NCBI RefSeq assembly: GCF_004342725.1
Contig: NZ_SMCP01000004.1
Coordinates: 1-64,000 of the forward strand
Direction: 5' to 3'
Source of the DNA: Testudinibacter aquarius
GTDB taxonomy: Bacteria; Pseudomonadota; Gammaproteobacteria; Enterobacterales; Pasteurellaceae
Length of the DNA stretch: 64,000 bases
Under the pieces are notes generated by a model. That model made no database searches and was not told where the DNA came from. It saw nothing but the letters and a program-made list of their open reading frames with translations. The position numbers and the translations under genes were made by a program. Shown here piece after piece: positions 46,101-52,295 of the stretch (its first letter is position 1; every line of letters begins with the position of its first letter).

Positions 46101-47243
46101 TGGGTTTGGCGCATCAGTATCTACTGAAGTTGCGGTGGTTGCGTCGCTGGTATTACCCGCTTTGTCGCTGTTGCTGGCTGTTACATCGCTGCCGCCTTTG
46201 ATGGCATCATCAGGGATAGTGACTACACCGGTGTCCGGATTTACCGTTACACCGTCTGGTAATTCACTCTTCGGCGTCCATTTGCCGTCGTCGCCTTTTT
46301 CAACCGTCACGGTTTGAGTGTTGCCGTCTTCATCAATATAAGTGATTTCGGTTTTAGTTGCGTCGTCTGCCGGGGTCACGGTGACTGAACCGTCGTCTTT
46401 AGCATCGATTACCGGTGGGTTTGGCGCATCAGTATCTACTGAAGTTGCGGTGGTTGCGTCGCTGGTATTACCCGCTTTGTCGCTGTTGCTGGCTGTTACA
46501 TCGCTGCCGCCTTTGATGGCTTCATCAGGGATCGTGACTACGCCAGTGTCTGGATTGACCGTTACGCCGTCTGGTAATTCACCCTTTGGCGTCCATTTGC
46601 CGTCATCGCCTTTTTGAATTTCAACTGTTTGATTTTTGCCATTTTCATCAGTATAAGTCACTGTTGCATTGGATGCATCAGCAGCCGGTGTTACGGTTAC
46701 TGAACCATCTGCTTTAGCATCGATCACTGGAGCATCCGGAGCGGTGGTGTCGGTTGCGCTACCACCTTTACCGCCGCCACCGGCAGCAATTGCAACGGCT
46801 GCCAATGGAATCAATGCCAATAACCACCATGGGCTAAACACCCACAAGCCACTGATTTCATCACCACCCAATGCTTGCGGTGCAGCCATTTGTTCAGCCA
46901 GCATGCTGACAGCGTCAGAAGTTTGTCCTGACTCAGGAACGTAGGCGTAAATATTACCGTTTTCATGCTGTCCTATAAGTAGGTTGGTGGTCGCTGCCGG
47001 ATCATCATTATCATAATAATCTTCAATAATGACATCCGGAACGGTATCGCCGTTTTCTAATAAAATTTGTAGATCATTGCCGACACGTTTGGCAATAATA
47101 TTTTGAGGTCCTAAACCGGTTAGATTATCAACCAATTGATAATTCACTTCATCTTGCGCTTTAATGGTTAACGTTTCACCATTAGCGATGGTGTAGCTTG
47201 CAATTTCAGTTTTAGCATTTAAGACTTTTAAAGTTGCTGACAT
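37194..47243 (-). CDS. Giant BapA-like repeat adhesin, probable type I secretion substrate
   Basis: The 3349-aa protein begins with a BapA-prefix-like domain (1-130; VLNAKTEIASYTIANGETLT), then a hydrophobic stretch (132-154, LWVFSPWW and LLALIPLAAVAIAA) and GGGGKGG. No Sec signal is present. Most of the protein is Ig-like units of about 90-105 aa joined by acidic PGDTDGDGxxD linkers that look calcium-binding. Two Calx-beta-like units lie at about 2700-2920, then a GxGxDD-type beta-helix region with 20-27-residue coils (about 2970-3250) and a C-terminal domain shared with the 887-aa neighbour. The ATG follows AGGA at 8 nt. Composition is very Asp/Thr-rich and Cys-free. It is presumably a cell-surface or biofilm adhesin. 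Confidence 0.88.
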   Translation of the reverse strand: MSATLKVLNAKTEIASYTIANGETLTIKAQDEVNYQLVDNLTGLGPQNIIAKRVGNDLQILLENGDTVPDVIIEDYYDNDDPAATTNLLIGQHENGNIYAYVPESGQTSDAVSMLAEQMAAPQALGGDEISGLWVFSPWWLLALIPLAAVAIAAGGGGKGGSATDTTAPDAPVIDAKADGSVTVTPAADASNATVTYTDENGKNQTVEIQKGDDGKWTPKGELPDGVTVNPDTGVVTIPDEAIKGGSDVTASNSDKAGNTSDATTATSVDTDAPNPPVIDAKDDGSVTVTPADDATKTEITYIDEDGNTQTVTVEKGDDGKWTPKSELPDGVTVNPDTGVVTIPDDAIKGGSDVTASNSDKAGNTSDATTATSVDTDAPNPPVIDAKDDGSVTVTPADDATKTEITYVDEDGNTQTVTVEKGDDGKWTPKGELPDGVTVNPDTGVITLPPSAVKDGSDVTAVATDNAGNSSDPVTETAKPNALIGNPVLSIPEAADKFINADEISDGVQATVTLPQGTSEGAVVTLTISGAENSTVTHTVTAEEAKAGKVDLVIAKDAVDTNGDYSVKADVKQGDHQAVSDAVDFAVDTVVPGDTDGDGKADQAPTVTIPENNDGSVNAEDLKDGIQANVTLPEGTQAGDTVTLTVTNPDGSTSTVTHTVTEDEVTAGSAEVTIPKAQIPTDGEYSVVADIKDAAGNTGLSSEPVKFDVDATVPGDTDGDGTADTTPTITIPEATNGVSKDELSDGVQTEVSLPKGTEAGDTVTLTVTDKDGNTSTVTHTVTQEEIDAGKAEITIPKEQFPTDGDYNVVAEITDPAGNSSGKGTETPVTVDTTAPSAPEVNTPSDGSVEVTLPTDAEVGDTVEITYTPEGSDQPTTAVITKGEDGTWTSNDPNVVVDGDKATIPADEVADGSTVTAVAKDPAGNSSSEDTGTVATPGAPVVTIPENADGGVNAKELEDGVQTNVALPEDTKAGDTVTLTVTNPDGSTSTVTHTVTEDEVTSGSAEVTIPKDQISEDGDYKVVADVTYSDGSKSPTSTATDFKVDATVPGDSDGDGVADDAGAPKVAIQDGDDGFINPKDLNEDGTANVTITFPADSGYQAGDVLTVTNPDGSTQTVTLTADDIANGVTVKVTPVDGQVNEVKAVVKDAAGNTSTEGTDTSTADLKVPGDTDGDGTADSAPVVTIPEATDGVNAKELEDGVQTNVTLPTGTQAGDTVTLSVTNPDGSTSTVTHTVTEAEVTAGSAEVTIPKEQVPTDGNYSVVADIKDAAGNSSLPSAPATFEVDKTIPGDTDGDGVVDSKPTVTIPEATDGVNKDELENGVQTEVTIPKGTEAGDTVVLTVTNPDGTTSTVTHTVTQDEIDSGKAEVTIPKDQIGQDGDYKVTAEIKDPAGNTSGTGDVADFTVDTTAPAAPTVTPSTTDGSVTITPPADADTKSVTVTFEDEDGNTHTVTATKGDDGNWSITEPTDQSSLPEGVTIDPTSGTITIPQDAVEDGSTVTATASDTAGNPSTPGEGPAGKDSPITIDTVAGDDVINATEAKAGVTVTGTALPGQEIVLTDEAGNELGTATTDAQGKWSIPLTADQVKAMGEGAETLTATVKDTETATTRNITVDTVVPGDSDGDGVADDAGAPKVAIQDGDDGFINPKDLNEDGTANVTITFPADSGYQAGDVLTVTNPDGSTQTVTLTADDIANGVTVKVTPVDGQVNEVKAVVKDAAGNTSTEGTDTSTADLKVPGDTDGDGTADSAPVVTIPEAADGVNAKELEDGVQTNVTLPTGTQAGDTVTLSVTNPDGSTSTVTHTVTEAEVTAGSAEVTIPKEQVPTDGNYSVVADIKDAAGNSSLPSAPATFEVDKTIPGDTDGDGVVDSKPTVTIPEATDGVNKDELENGVQTEVTIPKGTEAGDTVVLIVTNPDGTTSTVTHTVTQDEIDSGKADVTIPKDQIGTDGDYKVTAEIKDPAGNTSGTGDVADFTVDTTAPAAPTVTPSTTDGSVTITPPADADTKSVTINFTDEQDQPQTVKVVKNADGTWAIDGTAPTGVTVDPATGVVTIAQDAVKDGSTVTATASDTAGNSSTPETGTAGEDSLITIDTVAGDDVINATEAKAGVTVTGTALPGQEIVLTDEAGNVLGTVTTGEDGKWSVPLTADQVKAMGEGAETLTATVKGTTTTATRDISVDTQIPGGEDTDGDGKGDEAPVITFVEDTNSDGLLNSTEVGGDGKTTVNIAVPTGTAVGDTLIVTINDVATEVPVTAEILANGYTKEVPVTDGEKITVTASVQDAAGNESAQASKEATVDIATPTISINPISDGFINAAETNADLAISGTTTAEAGQTVTVTLNGKEYTAVVGNDGTWTATVPAADVAALAQGDQAVTANVSDKAGNPATEGTANVVVDTVVPTLTVDVADAINADNVSAVPVSGTSDLPNGSEVKITLTDADGNTVTVTATVTDGKYETTVDASGLKDGAITATASSTATDAAGNAPADATDTTANSKDSSAPTLSIDPISEGYINAAEAKGEIAISGTTTAEAGQTVTVTLNGKEYTAVVENDGTWTATVPAADVAALAQGDQAVTANVSDKAGNPATEAKANVVVDTVVPTLTVDVADTINATNASAVPVSGTSDLPNGSEVKITLTDADGNTVTVTATVTDGKYETTVDASSLKDGAITATASSSATDAAGNAPADATDATENIKDTTPSLEVTSLSVPNSVDEGSNAVFTVSLAEGHQGGTIDAPVLGGTATAVADYGTAIFSNGVTVDSTGKLVIPVGVTNFTISYPITEDQLTEGNETLSMDLGGKSAATTINDTSLTTLSISVANPEQREDDSSEGSVMTFTVTASQPATEDTKVTIDLSGQATAADYILAGGTVSGSQVTVIIKAGETTASFTLDPILEANLTVRGKQEGQETVVATITSVNDTTVTADTANNTGTNQFYDVTAVSTDGLIINSNPVAMITLTGDYSLLVGPIVTGDENNLSIGADNSNAEQATQAEGGIVTTDYDDIIYLGYTQDGEKDGYGNISNAYAAAGNGTITDGNVSWTTIDLAKGDDHLKMLGTLNQLARVYAGEGNDIIEIGGSMVGFTGGDDSATIFAESGDDTITIDGNIQFGSIYTGSGSDTIIIGGDTSFYNVIDLGSGNAMPNGYQSTYSGDNSLSLGNDNNIDLSTDKNNLTINGGVGDSAAVGITYIYGGAGVDNITVAKTIGDKAVISTGANDDTLTAGVITSGAKIDMGTGIDTVTLSGSGNSFRLTENVKGAEIIDINGSGANTLYVNADNVRNSGAEEIIKIQGGSDDTVNLGYAAAFSSLGETLIDSTKWAATGNTLTEDGHTYAAWQYGSDTTTLIYIESTISNII
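39175..40360. repeat. Tandem 600-bp (200-aa) repeat inside the adhesin gene
   Basis: Two consecutive units match with an exact 600-bp offset (for example TTGCCATCGGCATCCGTCAA at 39331 and 39931). Each encodes one Ig-like unit containing ISGTTTAEAGQTVTVTLNG and one containing VSGTSDLPNGSEVKITLTD. Confidence 0.85.
41235..42398. repeat. Segmental duplication, unit B (1704-bp offset)
   Basis: Near-identical to 42939-44102, offset exactly 1704 bp (568 codons). The strongly conserved part is about 1.16 kb and encodes several Ig-like units with only a few amino-acid changes, such as EATDGV/EAADGV and VVLTV/VVLIV. Flanking units (40.7-41.2 and 42.4-42.9 kb) are also related but diverged, with a 15-bp length difference. 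Confidence 0.88.
42939..44102. repeat. Segmental duplication, unit A (1704-bp offset)
   Basis: The partner of 41235-42398. In protein order this copy comes first. Homogeneity of the pair compared with the diverged units around it suggests recent duplication or gene conversion. Confidence 0.88.
45900..46790. repeat. Tandem 315-bp (105-aa) repeats at the N-terminal end of the adhesin
   Basis: Units recur with a 315-bp offset (for example TTTTAGTTGCGTCGTCTGCC near 46038 and 46353). Each encodes an Ig-like unit with VTPADDATKTEITY and GELPDGVTVNPDTGV. Confidence 0.82.
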
Positions 47244-47388
47244 GTTTTATATCCTAATTTCAAAAAAATTTACACTATTGGGTAAGGCGAAACTTATCCA
47301 ATATTGATTTGTTTACAAAATAATTACGCTACCAGTAACGGAATCGAATAATTTCCGTCCTGCTGATATTCGGTTCGTTTATCTATGA

Positions 47389-48291
47389 TTACTCTTGACC
47401 ATAAACAACGATTTCTACACGACGATTAGGAAGATTACATTCGTTCCGTTCCGCCTTATTTCGCGATTCTGCTGCACAACTATCAACGATCAGCTCTTTT
47501 TCGCCGTATCCAATTGCGACAATCGGCAAATCTACACCTTCTTGTTTCAAGGCATCGCTGACTGCTGTTGCACGTTTTTCAGATAATGTTTGATTGTAAG
47601 TTTCGGCACCTACCGGATCGGTGTAACCATTAACCACAATTTTACTTATTGCTTTCTGATTTAACGCTTTGATTTCAGAAATAAATGCTTGAATATCTTG
47701 TTTGCCCGCAACAGACAAATCGTTGTAATTATGCTTATTCAAAGGAAAAGCAATATTTGAGTTGATTGAAGTTGAGATCAAAGCATAACCATTGGTTTCA
47801 CAATCCAACTGTTTAACACGCGACAAGGTTTGAGTCTGCATTTTTACGGCTTTCAACTCGTTGATTGCCACTTCCGGTTTGACAAATTCAAATACCGGAA
47901 CAGAATTTTTAACTTGTTTTACTTTGATATAGGTAATTTGTTTGCTTGGGGAGATAAATTTGATTCCATGAGTGCGGTTGCCCCCCTTAGTATTGGTACT
48001 TAAAGAGGATGTGAGCAAATTTTGATTGGCACATAATGCTACTGCACTAAAGCCATTATCCAATAACGAGGCTTGGTAATCACCATTAATGTAAATATTG
48101 ACAGCCGGACCATCAATGTTCGCTTCACGATAAAAAACCACCAAACCTTGATTTGATTGTATGTCTTTACTGCTAATCCCTTGCTCAGAATAGTTGTCCC
48201 AATGTTCAAGAGGACCTGTATTAGCAGACTGAGGTAAGGAACATGCATTTAACGTAAATAATGCGATGCCGATCGCAAGGTATTGCTTCAT
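47389..48291 (-). CDS. OmpA-family outer-membrane lipoprotein
   Basis: From ATG 48291 (AAAAGGAG before it) the product is 300 aa. The lipobox LNAC puts the lipidated cysteine at residue 17. Residues about 40-200 are an uncharacterised beta-rich domain with GLVVFYREANIDGPAVNIYING, a pattern also seen in DUF2846-like lipoproteins. The C-terminal OmpA domain (about 190-300) has the peptidoglycan-binding pattern VVNGYTDPVGAETYNQTLSEKRA and ends with NRRVEIVV. It lies 145 bp upstream of the giant adhesin on the same strand; OmpA-type proteins often accompany BapA-like adhesins, so a role in anchoring or export is suggested. Confidence 0.88.
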   Translation of the reverse strand: MKQYLAIGIALFTLNACSLPQSANTGPLEHWDNYSEQGISSKDIQSNQGLVVFYREANIDGPAVNIYINGDYQASLLDNGFSAVALCANQNLLTSSLSTNTKGGNRTHGIKFISPSKQITYIKVKQVKNSVPVFEFVKPEVAINELKAVKMQTQTLSRVKQLDCETNGYALISTSINSNIAFPLNKHNYNDLSVAGKQDIQAFISEIKALNQKAISKIVVNGYTDPVGAETYNQTLSEKRATAVSDALKQEGVDLPIVAIGYGEKELIVDSCAAESRNKAERNECNLPNRRVEIVVYGQE

Positions 48292-48637
48292 CAAAAACTC
48301 CTTTTTGATTGAGTTAAAATAGGTTGGTATTAAAAATATAACGATTTGTAAATTTACAGTTAACAACAGTAATTTATGGTTGCATTTTATAACATACTGT
48401 TTACTGACATACAAGTTATAATTTTACTATTATCAATCAAACAGGAATTTAAAAAAACCTTACATATTAAATAGATAAGGGAATAAACAAGAAAAAAAGT
48501 AATTAATTGATTAAATTGATAGGCATTACAATAGTATTTTATTGACTGTATATAATTTATAAATACTGTAAAGAGGGTAATCTCTGCATGAAAATTATCA
48601 CGCAGAGAAACTATTTCAGAGGGGGGTTATTTGTGCA
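48292..48637. other. AT-rich gap between lipoprotein gene and purU
   Basis: A hairpin CTCTGCATG / CACGCAGAG (48582-48590 with 48599-48607) probably ends purU transcription. The remainder is strongly AT-rich, compatible with a promoter for the lipoprotein/adhesin genes and with H-NS binding. No reading frame is convincing. Confidence 0.5.
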
Positions 48638-49474
48638 CTACAAAACGACTGTTTTATTATCATAAACAAAAATACGATCATTAAGCGCTAAATCAAGTGC
48701 TCGGGTTAACACACTTTTTTCAACATCACGCCCGGCACGCATCATGGCTTTAGCATCGTAGGTGTGGTCAACATTAATCACATTTTGCATAATAATCGGG
48801 CCTTGATCCAACTCGTCATTAATAAAATGTGCGGTTGCTCCAATGATTTTTACGCCACGTTCATAGGCTTGCTGATAGGGCTTTGCCCCAATAAAAGCGG
48901 GTAAAAACGAATGGTGGATATTAATCACTCGATTAGGATAGCGTTGAACAAACTTCGGGTTCAACACGCGCATATACTTAGCTAAAATGATCAGATCCGG
49001 TTGGTATTGATCAATTTTTTCAGCCAAGCGTTGATCATGCTCTTCCCGAGTTAGATTTTCATGGCTGACATGATGAAACGGAATATCAAAACGTTCGACC
49101 AATTCACGCAGAGCATCGTGGTTTCCAATTACTGCGGCAATTTCAACATCTAAACCACCATAATAATTTTTCATCAGAATATCACCTAAACAGTGGGCTT
49201 CTTTCGTAACTAAAATAACAATTCGCTTGGTTTTGCGGGTAATGATGTTATATTTTGCCCCCTGCGGCAAAGCTAGACTTAATTCAGTGTTCAGCATTTC
49301 ATCATTAAAAATCCCTTCCAATTCGGTACGCATAAAAAAGCGTTTACAGCCATTATCAACGAATTCACTATTATGGGTAATATTCAACTGGTGTTTGTAA
49401 CAAATATTAGCAATTTTCGCCATTAAGCCTTTATCGTCGGAACATTCGGTTAATAATATTTTATTTTCAATCAT
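48638..49474 (-). CDS. purU: Formyltetrahydrofolate deformylase
   Basis: PurU hydrolyses 10-formyl-THF to formate and THF, feeding PurT and balancing one-carbon pools. The 278-aa protein has an N-terminal ACT domain (residues 5-80, LTECSDDKGLMAKIANICYKHQLNI) and a C-terminal formyltransferase-type domain. The catalytic region is NIHHSFLPAFIGAKPYQQAYERGVKIIGATAHFINDELDQGPII, with Asn, His and Asp in standard positions. Followed (in transcription) by a hairpin; neighbours match H. influenzae. Confidence 0.96.
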   Translation of the reverse strand: MIENKILLTECSDDKGLMAKIANICYKHQLNITHNSEFVDNGCKRFFMRTELEGIFNDEMLNTELSLALPQGAKYNIITRKTKRIVILVTKEAHCLGDILMKNYYGGLDVEIAAVIGNHDALRELVERFDIPFHHVSHENLTREEHDQRLAEKIDQYQPDLIILAKYMRVLNPKFVQRYPNRVINIHHSFLPAFIGAKPYQQAYERGVKIIGATAHFINDELDQGPIIMQNVINVDHTYDAKAMMRAGRDVEKSVLTRALDLALNDRIFVYDNKTVVL

Positions 49475-49494
49475 ATGCTTTTCTTCATATAGAA

Positions 49495-49523
49495 AAAAAT
49501 AAACCCTTTAAGGGTTTATTTTT
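49495..49523. terminator. Bidirectional terminator between hns and purU
   Basis: A 12-bp stem AAAAATAAACCC / GGGTTTATTTTT with a 5-nt loop; T-rich on both strands. It lies 29-57 bp after the hns stop on the minus strand. Confidence 0.85.
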
Positions 49524-49551
49524 AATAAGTTACTTATAATAAGATTAATTG

Positions 49552-49959
49552 TTAAATTTCAAAATCTGATAACGCTTTACCACTGTCTAATGCAGCTTGA
49601 ATAGCTTTAGGTGTTCTGCCTTGACCCGTCCAAGTTTTTTGTTCACCTTTTTCATCGGTATAACGGTATTTTGCCGGACGTTGGCTACGCTTTTTACGCA
49701 CAGCTGCCGGAACCCCATCCAATAAAAGTGCAGCTAACTCTTCTTTGCTCAATCCACTGTTTTCGATTTGAGCTTTAACTGAAGCTAACTTCTGCATACG
49801 CTCTTCTTCTTGTTTTTTCCATGCGGAGAGCTCTTGTTTTTTCTCTTCAATTACACTCGAAAATTTGGCAGCAATATCCTCTAAATGTTCTAAAGAAAGA
49901 TCTTTTGCCAATACTCTCAAGCTGCGTAGGTTAGATAATTTTTTAATCAATTCACTCAT
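49552..49959 (-). CDS. hns: Nucleoid-associated protein H-NS
   Basis: H-NS silences AT-rich and foreign DNA. From ATG 49959 (AGGA at 7 nt) it is 135 aa; a TTG extension is unlikely. The N-terminal oligomerisation coiled coil spans about residues 1-70, rich in Lys/Glu. The DNA-binding domain carries KYRYTDEKGEQKTWTGQGRTP with the AT-hook-like GQGRTP loop. It sits between purU and the NhaC-type gene as in H. influenzae. Its promoter region is extremely AT-rich. Confidence 0.96.
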   Translation of the reverse strand: MSELIKKLSNLRSLRVLAKDLSLEHLEDIAAKFSSVIEEKKQELSAWKKQEEERMQKLASVKAQIENSGLSKEELAALLLDGVPAAVRKKRSQRPAKYRYTDEKGEQKTWTGQGRTPKAIQAALDSGKALSDFEI

Positions 49960-50509
49960 AATCAATCCTATAATTTAAAGTTTAACAACACTGTTTTATA
50001 TTTAATAATAAATATAAAACAAAATAAAAAAATTATCAATTTATTCTTTTATCATTATAAAAATAAACGTATATACTAGATTCAATCAAGCCCCACAACA
50101 ACCTCTACCTGTTATCAATGTGCCGTCACAATGTACCGTCAAATTTTCTTAATAATCAAAAAATTATCACATAAATTAGCCTACAAAACACTAAAAATCG
50201 TTACATATAAAGTGCCGTTTAGTGTCATGATACACTGGTTAGCTCAGCAAAAATGCCATATGATTTTCGACAAAACAGTAGCAATACCGCACTTTCACAG
50301 TTGAAATTTGCTGATATAGCTTGGTTTTTCTTAATACTTATTGTAGTCTTTCGCTGTTTCTCTTCCCTACCCAGTCTTTGGCATTTGCAGAGAGAAACTT
50401 TTAGGCTCTGTTTATCTTTTATTAGTAACAACACCCTGCTACCTCTCAACGATTGAGAGAGATAAATAGCCTCAGATCAGTTGTAATTACTTTTATTTAT
50501 GGAATTCTT
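49960..50509. other. Divergent regulatory region between hns and the NhaC-type gene
   Basis: The hns side (49960-50100) is extremely AT-rich, suited to autoregulation by H-NS. The rest contains one uptake core (ACCGCACTTT at 50287) and overlapping short reading frames on both strands with no family resemblance. I looked for a lysine-type riboswitch, since related antiporters have one in some bacteria, and did not find its conserved core. Confidence 0.45.
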
Positions 50510-52045
50510 ATGGATTTTGTTGATTTTTCCACTTCAGTTTGGTCAATTATTCCGCCTTTATTGGCGCTTTCTTTAGCGATCATCACTCGCAGAGTATTGT
50601 TGTCGCTGAGTGCCGGAATTATTGTCGGTGCTTTGATGTTAAATGGCGGCAATTTACTGGACGCCGCACACTACACATTTTCCAGCGTCTCTTCTCTCGT
50701 GTATAGTGACGGTGCGCTGAACGCAGATTATACTAATATCATTATATTTTTGATTCTATTAGGGATTTTAACTTCATTACTGACTATTTCCGGCAGTAAC
50801 CAGGCTTTTGTTAACTGGGCACAAAAACATATCAAACAAAAACGTGGCGCAAAATTGCTGACCGTGTTTTTAGGTGTTTTTATTTTTATCGATGACTACT
50901 TTAATAGTTTGGCTGTTGGTGCTATTGCCCGCCCTGTCACCGACAAATATAAAATTTCTCGTGCCAAGTTAGCCTATTTATTGGATTCTACCGCTGCGCC
51001 AATGTGTGTGATCATGCCGATTTCCAGTTGGGGGGCTTATATCATTACCCTGATAGGTGGCTTGTTAGCAACCCATGCCATCACCGAATATTCGCCGATC
51101 GGCGCATTTATTGCGATGATTGGCATGAATTTTTATGCAATCTTCGCCTTAGTGTTGGTTTTTATCGTCGCCATTTTTTCCTTTGATATCGGCCCGATGG
51201 CACACTTCGAACGCAATGCCGAAAACGCCGAAGCCATTTCGGATGATATTTCAAACGGTAAACAGGGGCGGGTGATGGATTTGATTCTACCGATTTTCGT
51301 TTTGATTATCGGTACAATCAGTATGATGATCTACACCGGTGCACAAAGTCTGACCGCAGACGGACAACCGTTTTCTATCTTAGGTGCGTTTGAAAATACC
51401 GTTGTCGGCACGTCGTTGGTTGTCGGCGGTCTCGCCGCGTTAATCACAGCAACACTCTGTGCATTAAGCTCCAAACAAATTTCGCTGAAAGAGTATGTTA
51501 GCGCTTACGCTTTGGGAATCAAGTCAATGTTCGGTGCTATCTTGGTGCTGTTTTTTGCTTGGACCATCAATACTATTGTCAGCGATATGCACACCGGTAA
51601 ATATCTGTCCGGCTTAGTCAGTGGTTCGATTGCGATCGGTTTTCTGCCTGTGATGCTCTTTATTCTGTCTGCAGTGATGGCATTTTCAACCGGCACCAGC
51701 TGGGGAACCTTTGGCATCATGCTACCGATTGCTGCGTCTATTGCCGTCAATGCGGATCCGGCACTATTGCTGCCTTGTCTCTCTGCGGTGATGGCTGGTG
51801 CGGTGTGCGGTGATCACTGTTCGCCGATTTCAGATACCACTATTTTGTCTTCCACCGGCGCAAGCTGTAACCATATTGACCATGTTACCACGCAGCTGCC
51901 ATATGCGATGTTGGTTGCCACCTCTTCTGCGGTCGGTTATTTAGTCGTCGGTTTTACTCAGTCTGGCTGGCTAGGCTTTTTGGCGACAGGCATTGTTATG
52001 ATTGGATTAATTTTATTGTTTAAGAAAAGACCAACAAAGACATAA
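50510..52045 (+). CDS. NhaC-family Na+/H+ antiporter-like permease
   Basis: The 511-aa product starts at ATG 50510 (GGA at 7 nt); the upstream extension of 19 codons lacks a ribosome binding site. It has about 11-13 membrane helices. The NhaC-family core is IFIDDYFNSLAVGAIARPVTDKYKISRAKLAYLLDSTAAP and, near the C-terminus, FSTGTSWGTFGIMLP and CGDHCSPISDTTILSSTGA. Substrates of this family include Na+/H+ and malate or lysine exchange, so the transported solute is uncertain. The position between hns and ilvIH matches H. influenzae. Confidence 0.88.
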   Translation: MDFVDFSTSVWSIIPPLLALSLAIITRRVLLSLSAGIIVGALMLNGGNLLDAAHYTFSSVSSLVYSDGALNADYTNIIIFLILLGILTSLLTISGSNQAFVNWAQKHIKQKRGAKLLTVFLGVFIFIDDYFNSLAVGAIARPVTDKYKISRAKLAYLLDSTAAPMCVIMPISSWGAYIITLIGGLLATHAITEYSPIGAFIAMIGMNFYAIFALVLVFIVAIFSFDIGPMAHFERNAENAEAISDDISNGKQGRVMDLILPIFVLIIGTISMMIYTGAQSLTADGQPFSILGAFENTVVGTSLVVGGLAALITATLCALSSKQISLKEYVSAYALGIKSMFGAILVLFFAWTINTIVSDMHTGKYLSGLVSGSIAIGFLPVMLFILSAVMAFSTGTSWGTFGIMLPIAASIAVNADPALLLPCLSAVMAGAVCGDHCSPISDTTILSSTGASCNHIDHVTTQLPYAMLVATSSAVGYLVVGFTQSGWLGFLATGIVMIGLILLFKKRPTKT

Positions 52046-52088
52046 ACCGCACTTTTTTAACATAAGCAGATAATTTTTTAGATTTTAT

Positions 52089-52117
52089 AAAATGCGATAC
52101 ATTATCGCATTTTTTTT
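52089..52117 (+). terminator. Intrinsic terminator of the antiporter gene
   Basis: A 10-bp stem AAAATGCGAT / ATCGCATTTT with loop ACATT is followed by a long T run. Confidence 0.9.
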
Positions 52118-52295
52118 ATTTTCAATTGCTTTTATTTTATAAAATATCGAAATTTTAATTTATATAGAATTTAAATCTTTTAAATTGCCCAAATACACCT
52201 TGAATCCCAATAAAAAAGAGTAGACAACCGAAATCAGTTGGCGTAAAAATAACAGCATATTTAATGAATATGGCTAACTTACCTCAGGGGGCGTA

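Noticed and set aside
37194-47243. CRISPR-like regular repeats
   Set aside because: The regularity is in-frame protein repetition of 315, 600 and 1704 bp, not short repeats with unique spacers.
50225-50456. Overlapping 67- and 74-codon frames upstream of the NhaC-type gene
   Set aside because: They lie on opposite strands over the same region with ordinary leader composition and no conserved pattern; no convincing ribosome binding site.
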